Shown piece after piece: positions 38,620 through 51,400 of a stretch of DNA of 64,000 nt. Position 1 is the stretch's first letter. Each line of letters begins with the position of its first letter. The position numbers were made by a program, and so were the translations under genes. Source of the DNA: Rhizophagus irregularis (Eukaryota > Glomeromycota > Glomeromycetes > Glomerales > Glomeraceae); NCBI RefSeq assembly GCF_026210795.1, contig NC_089442.1:3100001-3164000 (forward strand), read 5' to 3'. The notes beneath the pieces are model-generated. The model saw only the letters and a program-made list of their open reading frames with translations. It had not been told where the DNA came from and did not search any database.

Positions 38620-38867
38620 GAAAAAAATTTAGCTTACACGTAATATACAAACACAGGTTTTTCAAATCATATGATTTATATCTATCTCTGTATTTGTTTA
38701 TATCATGAACTCATGATTATATCATGATTGATATTATATGATACATATCGATTGTACAATTTGTTTATATCATAATGATTATAAGCTTCTATTATTAAAC
38801 ATTACATTATTCAGTGTTCGTTTGCTTATTTCATGTCTTTTATTTCAATGTTAAACCTTGAATATAA

Positions 38868-41800
38868 TGATGGATAATACAGAGCAAGAGAATGTTAGAT
38901 GTGATGAACAATATGATGCTTCACCTTCAAGTATATAACTTCTTTATTTTACCTGTTTTTTGTTATGCTTGAGTATTTCCTTAATATGTTGCTGTATATT
39001 TGTTATCTATTATATAATTAAAGAGAATCTGCCTAATAGATTTATGAAACAAACTCACAATCAATTATTGATAATAAGTCTGATGGATCAAATAAACCAT
39101 CCAATCCTTTAGAATTGACTTCTGGACTCACTTTTCCTAACTGAAAGGACTTTAGGAACTGGATACATATATTTGGGTTAAAGGAAGGGTTTAACTATAA
39201 GATTAAAACTAGCAAGACTATTCAAAAAGTAATGAGAAAAACTACTTATAAATGTACAAAATCTGGGTCCCATATTTCACAAGCTATGTCAGATCTGACA
39301 AAGCAATACAATACTTATTCTCAATGAATACTATGTCCCTGAAAACTTAATATAGCCTGTCCAAAAACAAGTAGTATCGTAAGAATAAACTCATTTAATA
39401 ATATACATAACCATCCACTTATCTCAATGATTCAAAAAATGGCCTCAAGATTTTGGAAGTTGACAAAGAAATTGCTGGCTGATGTTGAGAAGTATGTTGT
39501 TTAAAGTGGATAGATTCAACGTCCATATATATCCTATTAAAGCATGATTATTCAAATTAACTTATTCACAAAAAAGATTTGTATAATATAGTTTATCAGT
39601 TTGGTAAAAGCATAATCTAAAAGATGGTAATGCTTCACAAATGCTTCAATTGTTAATGGATTGAAAAGATTCAGACCTGCTATAGATTATAAAAACACAA
39701 TTAGATCCAGTTTCAAAAAGATTAATTTCACTTTTATGAATGTTCCTCATATCATGTAAAGAGACTTATATAACAGATATAACGATAATGTTATAGTAGA
39801 TAATACTTACAACATAAACTGATTTCAGATAATCCTTTGTATTGTAACAGTAGTTGATAACAACTATAGAACCCGAATCGTGGTATATGCAATTATTAAG
39901 AATGAAACTCTAAATACTTACCGATAGATATTTGATAGTATACTTAATAAAATGGACATTTCTCTACAAATTGTTTTACTGATTCAGATCTTTCTTTGAT
40001 TTGTTCAATCAAGGACATTTATCCCAATGTTCACCACCTACTATGTATATTTCATATAAATCTAAACTTTCAAAAAAAAACTTAAAGGGAAATTGAATAG
40101 TCAGTTTGAGAAATTCTGTCATAAATTCTATGTTTGTTAAAATTCTTTTTGCGAACAATTATTTGAACTTCGATGGAATCAGTTACATTAGGAAATTTGT
40201 TTAAGCATAATTTAGTGTAATATTTTGGAGGTGGTGTAAAATTTTGAAATGTTATACTAAAAACATAATATTACAAAAATTTATGCTCTTAAATTTGAAT
40301 AATTATAGTAATTTAATAATATCTCGCTATCTACTGATCCAATCAAAATGATTTATAGCTTATTGGAATCAGCTCATCAAGACGAATTAAATGGTAGTAA
40401 AATCGCATTTCTATAGTTAATAAAATGCTCTATAGTATACAATAAAGTTTTAAATTAATAGAAAGTTATCTATTAAACGTAAAGATGTGATTTTACTACC
40501 ATTCGATTCATCTTGATAAGCTGATTCTAACGAGTTATAGATCATCTTGATTGGATCAGTAGATAGCAAGATATTATTAAATTACTATAATTATTCAAAT
40601 TTAAGAGTGTAAACTTTTATAATATTATGTTTTTAGTGTAATATTTCAAAATTTTACACCACCTCTGAAATATTACACAAATTATGCTTAAACAAATTTT
40701 CTGATATAGTTGAACAATACCTAGCAGCAGTCAAATATTTGCCTGATACCCTTTATTGTACTAAGGATTCATAGGCTATACCTTGAGTTTGCAAACGATT
40801 TATGGCCAGTGCACAAAGTACGCAGCAGATTGAATCAATAAATAAGCATGTGCATAATAAAGTAAATTACTTTACATCATTATATAATCTGTTGATTAGT
40901 ATTAATGATCATGTTAATAATGACAAACATTTAAAAAAATTTGAAGTAGAAAGAAATAATGTCTTACTTACAATCAATTTGCCGATGCTAAATACAAGAT
41001 TCTTTGATCAAGTAGACATTATCATCAAAGAATTCTTAACTCCTATAATGCTCAGAAAGCAAAAAGAGCAGATGAATCAATCTGTATGTTATGATATTAA
41101 CCAAATTACAGAATGGCATCATTTAATAAAGGTTAGGTATCATTCAAAATCTGTTAGAATTGGTAGAAAAAACTCTTAAATTAATTACATTTTTTGCATC
41201 TATAGGTGGAAACTGATGATGAAGAAATAGGTGTAGGAATTAGAGAACAAGAACAAGACGCAAGGCAGATTCTTTTCCAATCATTAGTATTAAATTTACT
41301 GACAGAAACAATTTTTGAAGTATGGAATATACGAGCAACTGGCACACAGGGAATCGGGCATTATACAATTCTGCTTGATAAAAGTACACATCTATATACC
41401 TGTCTTTTCTTAATTAATAAGGGTTGGTATATTAGCATTTTTTTCAAGTTGGCACCTACTCTAGAATTGCGACCTTCCATATAAGTATAATCCCAAGTCG
41501 GTGGTACCTTAATACTGATGTTGAGCTGAATGATCTTTTGCAACAATATCCCTTTATTCCAATATGTGATAAGACACAATTGGAAGATGATACTCCATTT
41601 CAAAGTTAAACTACCTTTCAACATTTTTTTGCATTCAGACTGATTTATATAGTCCTTAATCATCCCAATTATCTCAATTACCCATAAAATCTAAAGCCAT
41701 GTATGTGGAATTATCTGGATTATTGAAGAAGACTATTGATTATGCCACTAAAGCTGATATGCAGCATGAATTATTAAATATTTTCAAGGCCTTTATTTAT

Positions 41801-42067
41801 GATATACAGAGTAGACTGGAAGTCTTAACCAATATTAATAATCCTATCATTGTTAAGCATAAAGGACGACCTCTGAAGAGGCTAATATCAAATGTTGAAA
41901 AGGACTTACATAAAAAAAGGTGGGTACTAAAAGATATTATCAATGTAGTAAAAGAATACTGTATTTCAAGTCATATAGAAGACTCAGCAAGCGGTACAAA
42001 AGGTCGGAAATGTAGCAAGTGTAAGCAATATGGACATTATGTAAAGACATGTCCAAATGTTATTTAG
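38868..42067 (+). pseudogene. decayed FAR1/MULE transposase
   Basis: Fragments in all three frames read in order as a MULE transposase. They are: an acidic N-terminus from ATG 38868; a FAR1-type DNA-binding region at 39130-39420 ('KTTYKCTKSGSH', then 'INSFNNIHNHPL'); a DDE core at about 39740-39960 ('DLYNRYNDNVIVDNTYN', 'CIVTVVDNNYRTRIV'); then after the MITE 'DIVEQYLAAVKYLPDTLYC'; an open stretch at 40802-41179; one at 41206-41484; and one at 41699-42067 ending in a CCHC zinc knuckle 'CSKCKQYGHYVKTC'. Many stops, frameshifts and the inserted MITE make it non-functional. Some stretches could be spliced exons. Confidence 0.8.
40199..40693. mobile_element. long-arm foldback MITE within the transposase
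   Basis: Two inverted arms of about 215 bp (40199-40417 and 40477-40693, roughly 90% identical) flank a spacer of about 60 bp. Both ends read 'GTTTAAGCATAATTT' inward, and inner landmarks 'TAGTAAAATC' and 'CTACTGATCCAATCAA' pair with their complements. AAATTT flanks both sides (40193-40198, 40694-40699) as a possible 6-bp duplication, but being palindromic it may be part of the terminal repeat. Transposase similarity resumes directly after it. Confidence 0.85.
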
Positions 42068-42244
42068 GTGCATTTATTATGCATTTATCATCAATGCATT
42101 TGTAGTATTGTAAACACGTGCATGTTATTTTATTGGTATTACAATAAAGATATAAAAAAAAAATTAGTCTTTACGTTTAATGTCACGTGAGATAAGATTT
42201 TATATTGAATCACGTGACCCGTGTTCGTACAACTAGAAACTGCC

Positions 42245-42776
42245 TTTTAAAATTCATAATTTTAAAAATTCAGAGATCGAGGTTTGGAATTACCAAAAAA
42301 CCGTAATTTTAAAATTCATAGATCGAGGTTTGGAATTACCAAAAACCATAATTTTTTAAAAAAATTGAAAAATTCATAGATCGAGGTTGGAATTACCAAA
42401 AACCATAATTGTTTAAAAAATTGAAAAATTCAGAGATCAAAGTTTGTAATTACCAAAAACCATAATTTTTTTGAAAAAATCAAAAATTCAGAGATTACTA
42501 GAAACCCATAATTTTTTTAAAAAAAAATTGAAAAATTCAGACAGTATTTGAAACGCCAAATAACCATAGTTTTAAAAAAAAAGTTAAAAAATTCAGAGAT
42601 CGAGTTGCTAAACCAACAAACTAGTATTTATTTGTTTTACGTATACAGTAAGAATTGATTTGGAGGTGTGAAACCAAAAAATTATAATTTTAAAAAAAAA
42701 TTCGGAGATCGAGTGCTAAAATCAACAAACCAGAATTTGTTTTTACGTATGCGATTAGCTTGAATCATTCGGTAAG
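42245..42776. repeat. tandem array, right part, with border motif copies
   Basis: Continuation of the 36-38.6 kb array after the MULE: about seven units ('GAGGTTTGGAATTACCAAAAA', 'CCGTAATTTTAAAATTCATA'), increasingly diverged to the right. It ends in two direct copies (42606-42675, 42714-42776) of the border motif also found at 35941-36015. Confidence 0.85.
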
Positions 42777-43585
42777 GGAACTTTGTAACAATTAATATTT
42801 TATTGATTAAAACGTTTCGCAAGGATTATCGTTTCGCAAGGATTATCGTTTTTTAATACTTAATAATTTTAATACTCTATGCAAAATTTAATGAATTATT
42901 ATTAGTTAATTATTGCTTGCATATTAAAATTTCATGAGGATATATTAATATTAGTGTTGGGATCATTGTCGGGATCGTGAACGTCAGGTTTGTATTATAA
43001 TCATCGGGATCGTAGTGAATCCTTTCGGTGGGTGTGAAACCATAATTTTAAAAATCCCGAGACGATGGGCAGGAAATACCAAAAAAATCATTATATTGAA
43101 ACATCAGTGATTGCGTAAAATATGTGATTTAGTAAAATCATTTATTTTATTAATATTTAAAAAAATTATATAAAAAAAAAAGAAAAAAAAAATATTATAA
43201 TTAAGTTTGTATTAATTAAGTGGGGAGTAATAAATTTTATACACAGTTGTGTATATTAATATGTAAGTTGCATGAAAAACGCAAATTACTTAATATTTTC
43301 TAATTACTAAGATCTAATATAGTAATATTGTTAAGTATAGTTTCGCCCAAATGTACTTGATAAAATTTTTGCAAATGGTATGACAAATGTTGACAAATGT
43401 TGACAAATGTTCGTTTGGTTTACAATTCTATTTTTATTAAAGTAAGGAACCTTTTTTTTCTTTAAAAAAAAAAGGAATAAAAAAAAATTATATATATATA
43501 ATATATATATAAATAAATATATATATATATTATATAAAATCTTTCTAGTATTCTGCTGTATAAATCGATCGACGAAAGAAATCCT
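42777..43585. other. spacer between the array and arginase
   Basis: No gene. Contains a duplicated 'GTTTCGCAAGGATTATC' (42813-42850), a partial border-motif echo at 43022-43060, three copies of 'TGACAAATGT' near 43381-43410, and TA microsatellite at 43485-43540. The right end should hold the 3' UTR of the arginase gene. Confidence 0.55.
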
Positions 43586-45303
43586 TTATAACAAAGTTTC
43601 ACCTATTATAAATAAAAAAAAATTATTTTTAAATATCTTTAAATAATAATAAAAATAATATAATTACATAGGAAAAAAAAATAATTACCGAAACAACATC
43701 GAATTAAAGATAGTCCAACCGTTACGGTTGCGAATATTTGTGTTTCATCAATGTCAGGGAAGATTTCAGGATCAGGAATTGCTACTTCCTGTAAAAGTCA
43801 ATAAATATACGTTTCATAATTTTGTTAGTAATAATATAATAAATCACAAGAAATTATCATATTATCAATCATGTAGATTTACCATAATGTCAACTGCAAC
43901 AACACATCCTGTATCATGAATAGCTTCGCAGATGTAATGTCCTTCTCTAAAGGTCAAACCACCGCGAACAGGTGTACCTATAAAAAAAAAAAGAAAAGTT
44001 AGAAAAAAAGCTAATTTTTATTATTTAACGAATAATAATAGTAATAATAATTACCTGTACTTGGAGCAACAGTAGGATCAAGTGCATCAACATCAAAGCT
44101 TAAATGGATTGGAAGGTCTCTCTTAGGATTCACCGCATCAAGAGCCATTTCTACTACTTTTCCAATTCCATATTTGTCTACTTCATGCATTGAGAATGCC
44201 TTGATTCCTAATTGTTTCAAGATTTTTTTCTCTGATGCCTCAACATCTCGAAGTCCAATATACACAATTCTATCCGGACTAAGAATCTTGTTAATCCATT
44301 CGAATCCTGGTACTTTTCCTGCGATACCCAATAAAAATGATACCGGACAACCATGAAGATTGCCAGACTTTGTAGTTTCAGGAGTGTTGATATCCTAAAA
44401 ATTTGGAACGAATTTTTATTCAAATATTAATTTATGATTATATGGCAATGCAACATATAATGCAAAAAATTTATTTTTAACTTACGGCATGGGCATCCAC
44501 CCAGATAAGACAAGCATCAGGATAAACTGATAAAGTTCCCGAAACTGTGCCTAATGCGAGACTGTGATCGCCACCAAGAGTTAACGCTACTTGTTTTCTC
44601 TTAAGATGCGATTCAACAGCTTTGGATACAGTTTCAGCTACCCTTGAAACATAGAGAGGCTTCTTTAGCTTCCCTATATTTGGGTCTTCAGAAGGGCGTA
44701 GTTCATTAAGTTTATGATGTCCGTCAAATTCCACTGACCATTCTAATTCTTCAAGTTGTTCTATTAATCCGTATTCCATCAATCTCTTTGGACCTCTCTC
44801 AACTCCCATGTTTCTATGCTATTGATAAAAAAATGTGTGTGCATTAGAAAAACGTAACGTAGACATATTATTTTGCCGGGTAATTTTTGGTACCGGTAAT
44901 ACTAACTAAATTCGGGGGGTATCATTTTGTGTAATATTATTTAGGGGGGTATTTTAAGGGGGTTATTAATGCAAAGTAAAATGAAAATTCCTATTTAAAC
45001 CGAGTACAAAAATTTTTGCAAGTAATTTCCAGTTGTAATGCATATTTCACGTTTTTAAGGTAAGGATATTCCAAATTTTTTTTTCGTGTATCAGATATAG
45101 CGATATGTTATCTTGATTCGAAAAAAATTTTTTTTTTTTCAAATTGAATTTTTAATTTTTTTTTTTTCGATTTATAACGACCCCCCGGTTGAGAACTTTT
45201 CACTGACTAAAAGATAAAATGAAAGTTAATATATACTCACTTGCCCCCCGTTGAAAGGACATCCAATTATGCCAACTTTTTTCTCAACAAATTTATAGGC
45301 CAT
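43586..45303 (-). CDS. CAR1: arginase (L-arginine amidinohydrolase)
   Basis: Six exons on the minus strand: 45241-45303, 44486-44818, 44055-44394, 43883-43977, 43689-43788, 43586-43602, giving 315 aa, the normal arginase length. It hydrolyses L-arginine to ornithine and urea in the cytosol. All binuclear-manganese motifs are present: GGDHS at 103-107 (His106), DAHAD at 129-133 (spanning the exon 2/3 junction), SFDVDALDP at 231-239 (Asp233, Asp235) and Glu278 in '[11 protein letters not shown]'. The substrate-loop region ([15 protein letters not shown]) and the fungal-type end CCFGETLL are intact. The last exon encodes only five residues; introns are 86, 94, 77, 91 and 422 bp. In mycorrhizal fungi arginase with urease is held to release nitrogen from arginine moved along the hyphae. 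The symbol follows the yeast gene. Confidence 0.95.
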
Positions 45304-45395
45304 CTTTATAGAGTTAGTTACTATTAAATTTATGAATTTTTTTTTTTGTTTTATGAGTGAAGGACTTTTTAAAAAACAGCCCCAGATGGAGCCTT

Positions 45396-45403
45396 CTTAT
45401 ATA
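45396..45403 (-). promoter_or_regulatory. possible TATA box of the arginase gene
   Basis: TATATAAG on the minus strand, 93 bases upstream of the arginase ATG, just inside a triplicated 18-bp repeat. Tentative in AT-rich DNA. Confidence 0.3.
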
Positions 45404-45415
45404 ATTAGACGTAGT

Positions 45416-45469
45416 AGTACAAAAAGAATATATAGTACAAAAAGAATTTATAGTACAAAAAGAATATAT
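45416..45469. repeat. three perfect-length 18-bp repeats upstream of arginase
   Basis: 'AGTACAAAAAGAATATAT' occurs three times head to tail (the middle copy has TT for AT), starting 113 bases upstream of the arginase start codon. This would place it in the promoter or 5' UTR. Confidence 0.85.
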
Positions 45470-48400
45470 TGCAACACTGTAAAAAAAAATTGCATGCCAA
45501 TCATGGACAAAAAAAAATTTTACCATTTTTTGCATTTTAAATGTATTTCGAAAAAAAAAAAATTTCATTTTCATGAAATGTTGGGAATTTTGATTCAATT
45601 TGGTATACAAATAAACAATTACCTGGGTTTTCAAAAAGTTCGCGTTCAAAGAAATCTTAGATTGATATTTTTCCGAAAGTATAAACAAAGATAATCTACG
45701 TTGTACTTATTTTATATACATACACATATATAATTATAATTTGAGAATAAAGAAAGAGTCAAAATAAAGAATCCTTCTATAAATTTTTATCTGCTTTTTT
45801 GTTTCTTGAAACGAAAAAAAAAAAGAGAAATTTTTAGGAATATGTAAATCAAAATCAAAGCTAATATAAAAAGCCAAGAAAAGATAAATTGGTCCAATAA
45901 CAATAATAGTAATAATAATAGTATTTTATTATTTCTATATAATGTATATAAATAATATATATATATATATAGTAATTATAATAAAATATTTACATGCATT
46001 TTATAAATGGTTGGGGAATAATACTGCAAGATCTTTATTATTTAATACCATTTTATTTTATTTAATAATCGTCATAAGCAGCTGACATGTAAGATTTTCA
46101 CGAATTATAAAAAAATAGCTAATAAGGAACAAATTGGTGAAACATTATTTAAAAAAGGCAATTATATATTGTTTTTAACTTAATTTATATCTATTTTATT
46201 TTAGATTTCTTTTTTTAGAATAATAATCAGTCAATGATTGTTTTATTTTTTTTTCTTTAAAAAAAAAAAAAAATTCTTTTTGAACCGAAGCAAACAGCAT
46301 TTTAATGGAATAGGCAATAAATAAACTGTGAAAGTGAATGACAGAATATATATATATATAAAGTGGCTTCCATACTTAAATGTTTAAATCATGCAGTGGT
46401 CGCCGTTCCAAATAACAAATGACATGTGATTTTACAAAATGTAATATAAAAATCTTGTGAAATCAAATCGTCAAAATAACTAAATAATTAATTAATCGAC
46501 CTTTCGGTTATCCTTTGATAAATAACCCAATTTGTAATAATCTAATTTAAAAGTAGAATTACTTACTATTCGAGTAAATAAAAAAAATTCCTTTCATATA
46601 ATTCCTTGAAATAGAATGTACTGATCATTATTTTCATTATTTTCATTATTTTCATCATTTGATTATAAACGAATATTCGTTATAATGATTAGCAATGTAT
46701 GCCTTGTCGCAATCCATTACAAGTCTGGGTCGATGTTATTATAAATTTGTCAATTGAACATTTGCGAATCTTGTTGGAAGACTGGAATAAAAAATATCAT
46801 GAAAAAGAAATCAGACTTTAGTCCACAAAGTAAAGTTGCTCACAGCCCGAACGCATATGAACAAGTTGAATCTTGATTGAGTTTGGTGGCGAATATTTGG
46901 CTGAGTTAAAAAAAAACAAATTGTCTTAATTATAAATGACGTAATTTATGAATCATTGGATCTGGAGTGGATCTGGCATTCTGGAACCCGTGCCGTGAGA
47001 AATTTACCTGTCACGAGATCTTTGCCCCATGAACAAATAACAATATGTATTATGTGCATTTTTTTTTCTTGTTTGCTCCTAACAGTATCACGATGCCATA
47101 TTCTTACTATTCTTTTAAAATTAATATTATTTGACCTAATTAATGCGATTAGTAGTGGGCGTTTGCTTAAATCTATTTTCTTTTACAAATCTAAAGTTTG
47201 CTAATCTTCTTTCTCCCGTTCATTTTTGTAAAATTTTTTTTTCTTTCAACAGTTAAAATGAGTTGTGAGTCACGAAACAAATCTTGTGAGACAAATGTTT
47301 GACTTACAGTATATCTTTCAAAAGAAATGATCTTTCGGTAAGGATCTACATTAAATTTTTTTTTTTTTTTTTGTCGATTCACAATCGCTTTTTTCTTTGC
47401 CAATAACTTTAAAATGAAATTTAGAAAAAAAAAATTTTTAATTGTACTTAATATGGGGATTATTCCATTTCAAATTAAAAGCATGTGATAAATTGTTTGC
47501 ATAAAAAAAATTTTTTTTTCTTAATCTAAACTAAATTTAGATTGTTTGTGTAAAGAAAAAAAAAACATTTTCAGCCTTGTATTAAAAAAAAAATTTTTTT
47601 TTCCAAACATTATGGTTAATTTGGTAATATTGAAGACAATTCGAGATTCATATCACACGAAATTATTCTAACTTCTTTAATTGAGTTTGAAAGAAAAAAA
47701 AAAAAAAAAATGAAAATGAAAATGAAAAATGATTGAATTAACCAAAAAGATCATTATATGTACCGTACCCGGATCTATTCATGTTTCGCGAACTTTTTCG
47801 TTGTTCGATTACATAAATATTACATGATTGTGACAAATAATATTGAACCTTCTTATGTAGATTGAGAATCCAATTAAAACTTTTGTATACGTTTCGTCAC
47901 TAATTCTTTATTCCTCGACTTATTCTAAAATTCCTGAAAAATTTTTGTAACAAATAATTCCCAATATGTATGTGATTTATGTGATTTAAGTTATAACCGA
48001 CAGCGAAAATTGTCCCGCAAAAAATAAATAATAATAATAATAATAATAAAACGGATTGAGCCGCGGATTACGTATAAAATTTTTCAAATGAATTTTTCTT
48101 ACATAAAGAATGTCTATTATGATTTATTTTACGTAATGTATTAAACTTTAAAGAAAGAGGGTAAAAAGGACTACTAATGACGAAACAAATTCTCACGCAC
48201 AAAAAAGATACGTATAATTTATTAGGAGTCAAATTATATTGGTTCTTACAGTAAAAAAAAATTAATAAAGCTTAAATTAGCAAAAGTAAAGCTGGTATCC
48301 AAACTTTAAGGTAATATACTTTACTAGTATTAGATAAATTCAGTAATGTAGTTATGTGGGGGTGAATGCTAAAATTAAACTTTCTTTGATAAAATACCAA

Positions 48401-51400
48401 AAAAAGTTAATTACGGAAAAACATTCCCAAGCGGAATTCGAGTTATTGTGAGCCAGTATTTTCGAGTATTGTGAAACACCGTTTGGCCCTCCTGATTTTT
48501 AAATAATTTAATGAATTGTTAATAGTTTTAATAATTTAAGGATCTAATTCTTATTGGGCACGAAAAATTACATCATTAGTTGTGCTCTTTGTTGGATAAA
48601 AGAACATTAATTATACATTTTTATAAATGCGTCACGCGTTATAAGCCGTGTACGTTGCACCACCAATAAAAAATCCCAGTGAATAAGGTCCATTATACAA
48701 TTTGTACATGTATCCTGTTCATGTGGTCATTATTTATATGTTCTCAGGAGGACACATGAACCAGGGCGCCTCATTCCGCTAACCAACTTTAGTCATTTTT
48801 TTTAATTTACCACTAGGAGATCTATTAGACATATTGATTGTATGTGTAAGAAAGGAAAGAGGGGAAAGGATCTAATTCTCACGATTCAAAAATTAATTGT
48901 TGACTTAATATTACATCATGCGTGGGAATTTACAAGTTGGATCCTTTCAATCTTAAAATGGAAACCATCTGCTATTAATTATATACTCTACTAGAATTTT
49001 GGACAATGAATAATAAGTAAAAGGATTGTTTCAAGTTTCATTATAAAAATTTCTCTTTTTTTTGCATTGTGGATAACTCAAGTAGGAGAGTGTAAATAGG
49101 GGCTATGTTCAGTTTAAAAACTGGACTGATAATTAATTCCAGTTTTTTATGTGGTTCAGTTCCACTTGACCGGAAGTGATATTTTAATGTCAGTTACAGG
49201 CCTACAATAGTCTTACAGTTATTATTTCATTTCACGGACGTGATATCTAACGTATAGGATTATTGTTTTCCCCGAAATTTATAATTTATTATTGGTAACA
49301 GGCGTTATGGAATCTAAGCGAAAATTAAATGGCTTAGCCGGCTAAGCCGCAGCAGTTTAGTTTTTGTTTTATATACTATCCTTATGGTAAAGTTCGTTCA
49401 TTTTAAAAGATAAATTTTTATCAGGAGTACAAAAATCTCAATTATTTTTAAAAGAAACTCATAATTTGATGAATATAGCAGAATCATTTGCTGCTGTTTA
49501 TTATTAATTAATTAGTAAAAATAAGTGCATAGCAGGATCTAGTTAATCAATACTTGGGATTAATATACCTAATAAATATATAATTTTTTAACTAAAAATA
49601 TTTAAAACACTTGAAAAAAATTAATAAATGTTAATATAATTTCTGTAACTATTGTATTTCTGAACAAATTTAGCATTTATATACTTTTTAAAAGGGTTAA
49701 GAGTTAGAATCTGATATTACTAAAGAAAAAAATTTTTAATTAATGGTACTATAGTAAAAATATTATTATATCTAAATTTTCTTAATTTTAACCCATCATT
49801 TACATTATATTTTGACCATAAAACTTCAAATAAATTCGGCTAAATTCACCCAACTAATCATTTATTTGTTTATATAAGGGACTGAATCTTGGTTTCATCA
49901 AGGCAATTATTCATAATATAAATTGTTATAGAATATCTGTGTTTGTCTTGTTCATGAATTTTTATCATATCTCATTGTCAATTCAGGTAACATTATCTTG
50001 AAAATTACCTTTATTTTGGTTTATAATTATTTATAAAAGATTTATAAGAAGGATATTCAAATTATATAATATGCAAAATCTGATAATAATAACTAACAAA
50101 CTTTAGCATTTTCTTTATTATCAGTTTCAGACTTGTCTTTTAATTGATCAATTTGACACATTTTCAACTTTTCTTTTTTCTCCTAGTCTATTATCGTTAC
50201 TATTTAATTTATCATTAGCATTTTTTTTTTGTTCAGTTAGTTTGCAATTTAAGATTATTACTATATTTTCCAATATTAAATTAAGTATCTCTTTTACTTT
50301 ATATAATATTAAAAATAAACACCTCTTCAACTAATTATTAATTTTATTATATTATCAAAAAAATAAAATTACATTATTATTAAAAAAATATATTTATAAA
50401 AAAAAGAATTTAAATACCAAAACTTTTTTTTTGCAAAATTTTTTAACAAATTTAAATTGATTTAAAAGACATTTTTCTAAAACTGTCAAAATTAAAATAT
50501 CTACAAACTTTTTGCATAAAATCCCCACAAAAAAGAATATTTAATATTGAAAAAATATGGTAATCTTAGCCTAAAAATCATCATTTTCATGATTAATATA
50601 CTTATTATTAGTGTTCTGTATAGTGTATATACGACTTGAAATGATTCACATAGACTCATATAACATAAATAATATAGTTAAAGTATTATATAAGACAAAT
50701 TTTATCATATAAAAAATTGATTCAAAACTCGATTCAACTCAACTCAACCTGATTCATGAGGAACACTATTTATTATGTAAATATAACTTAATATAATCTT
50801 GATGAAATTCATATAGTTCCCCTTAATTCTTTGTAAACTTTACTTATTCAATATAAGACTATTTAGAGAACTTAAGATAGCTAATATATTGCTATATTTT
50901 TTTTACTCCAGAATTTTTGCTCTTAATTTGAAAAAATAGAAATATCAAATTAGTCAAAAACTAAGTAAATAAGATCAATAGTTCAAAAAGTTCTACAAGG
51001 AAAGTGATTGATAATTTGATATGATATAATAGATACAAAAAAAATTTCTGGAATTTTTTTTAATACAATAGATTAGTAGTATAATGGATAGATATAGGAT
51101 TCCAGATATCTAATATAAAGGTCATAATGGACTTTTAGCTAAAATACCCCTTTTTGCTGAAATTCAAAAAATCATTTTTTGTAAATAACCCAGCATCCAG
51201 TAATTCAATTTTGATAAAATATTTTTTATTATGTAGCTCTCATTTAGCTCTACAATTTAAAAAAAAAAGTTCATTAAAATTGGACTACTAGATGCTAAGA
51301 TATTTATAAAAAACGATTTTTTGAGTCTCTTAAAAAATGGGCTAATTTGCCAAAGGTGTGACTTATAACCTGTTTTGAAGATATCTGAGATCCTATAGAT

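Larger units (their letters stand above)
38620..42244 (+). mobile_element. Mutator-like (MULE) element inserted in the array
   Basis: A 3625-bp insertion flanked by a perfect 9-bp direct repeat TTTTAAAAT (38611-38619 and 42245-42253), the length typical of Mutator superfamily transposition. Deleting it plus one copy regenerates the array motif seen intact at 38157-38190. It carries a decayed FAR1/MULE transposase with a C-terminal zinc knuckle, and a foldback MITE at 40199-40693. No clear terminal inverted repeats are visible between the two ends, suggesting a non-TIR MULE. A palindromic pair GTCACGTGA/TCACGTGAC at 42181-42220 lies near the right end. Confidence 0.82.

Noticed and set aside
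42181-42220. GTCACGTGA/TCACGTGAC as the MULE terminal inverted repeat
   Set aside because: Both arms lie near the right end only, 25 bases or more inside the mapped boundary; the left end has no match, so it is an internal palindrome.
45314-45694. Overlapping 124- and 120-codon frames on both strands upstream of arginase
   Set aside because: Open on both strands because of the 18-bp repeat and homopolymers; no domain, and they occupy the arginase promoter.
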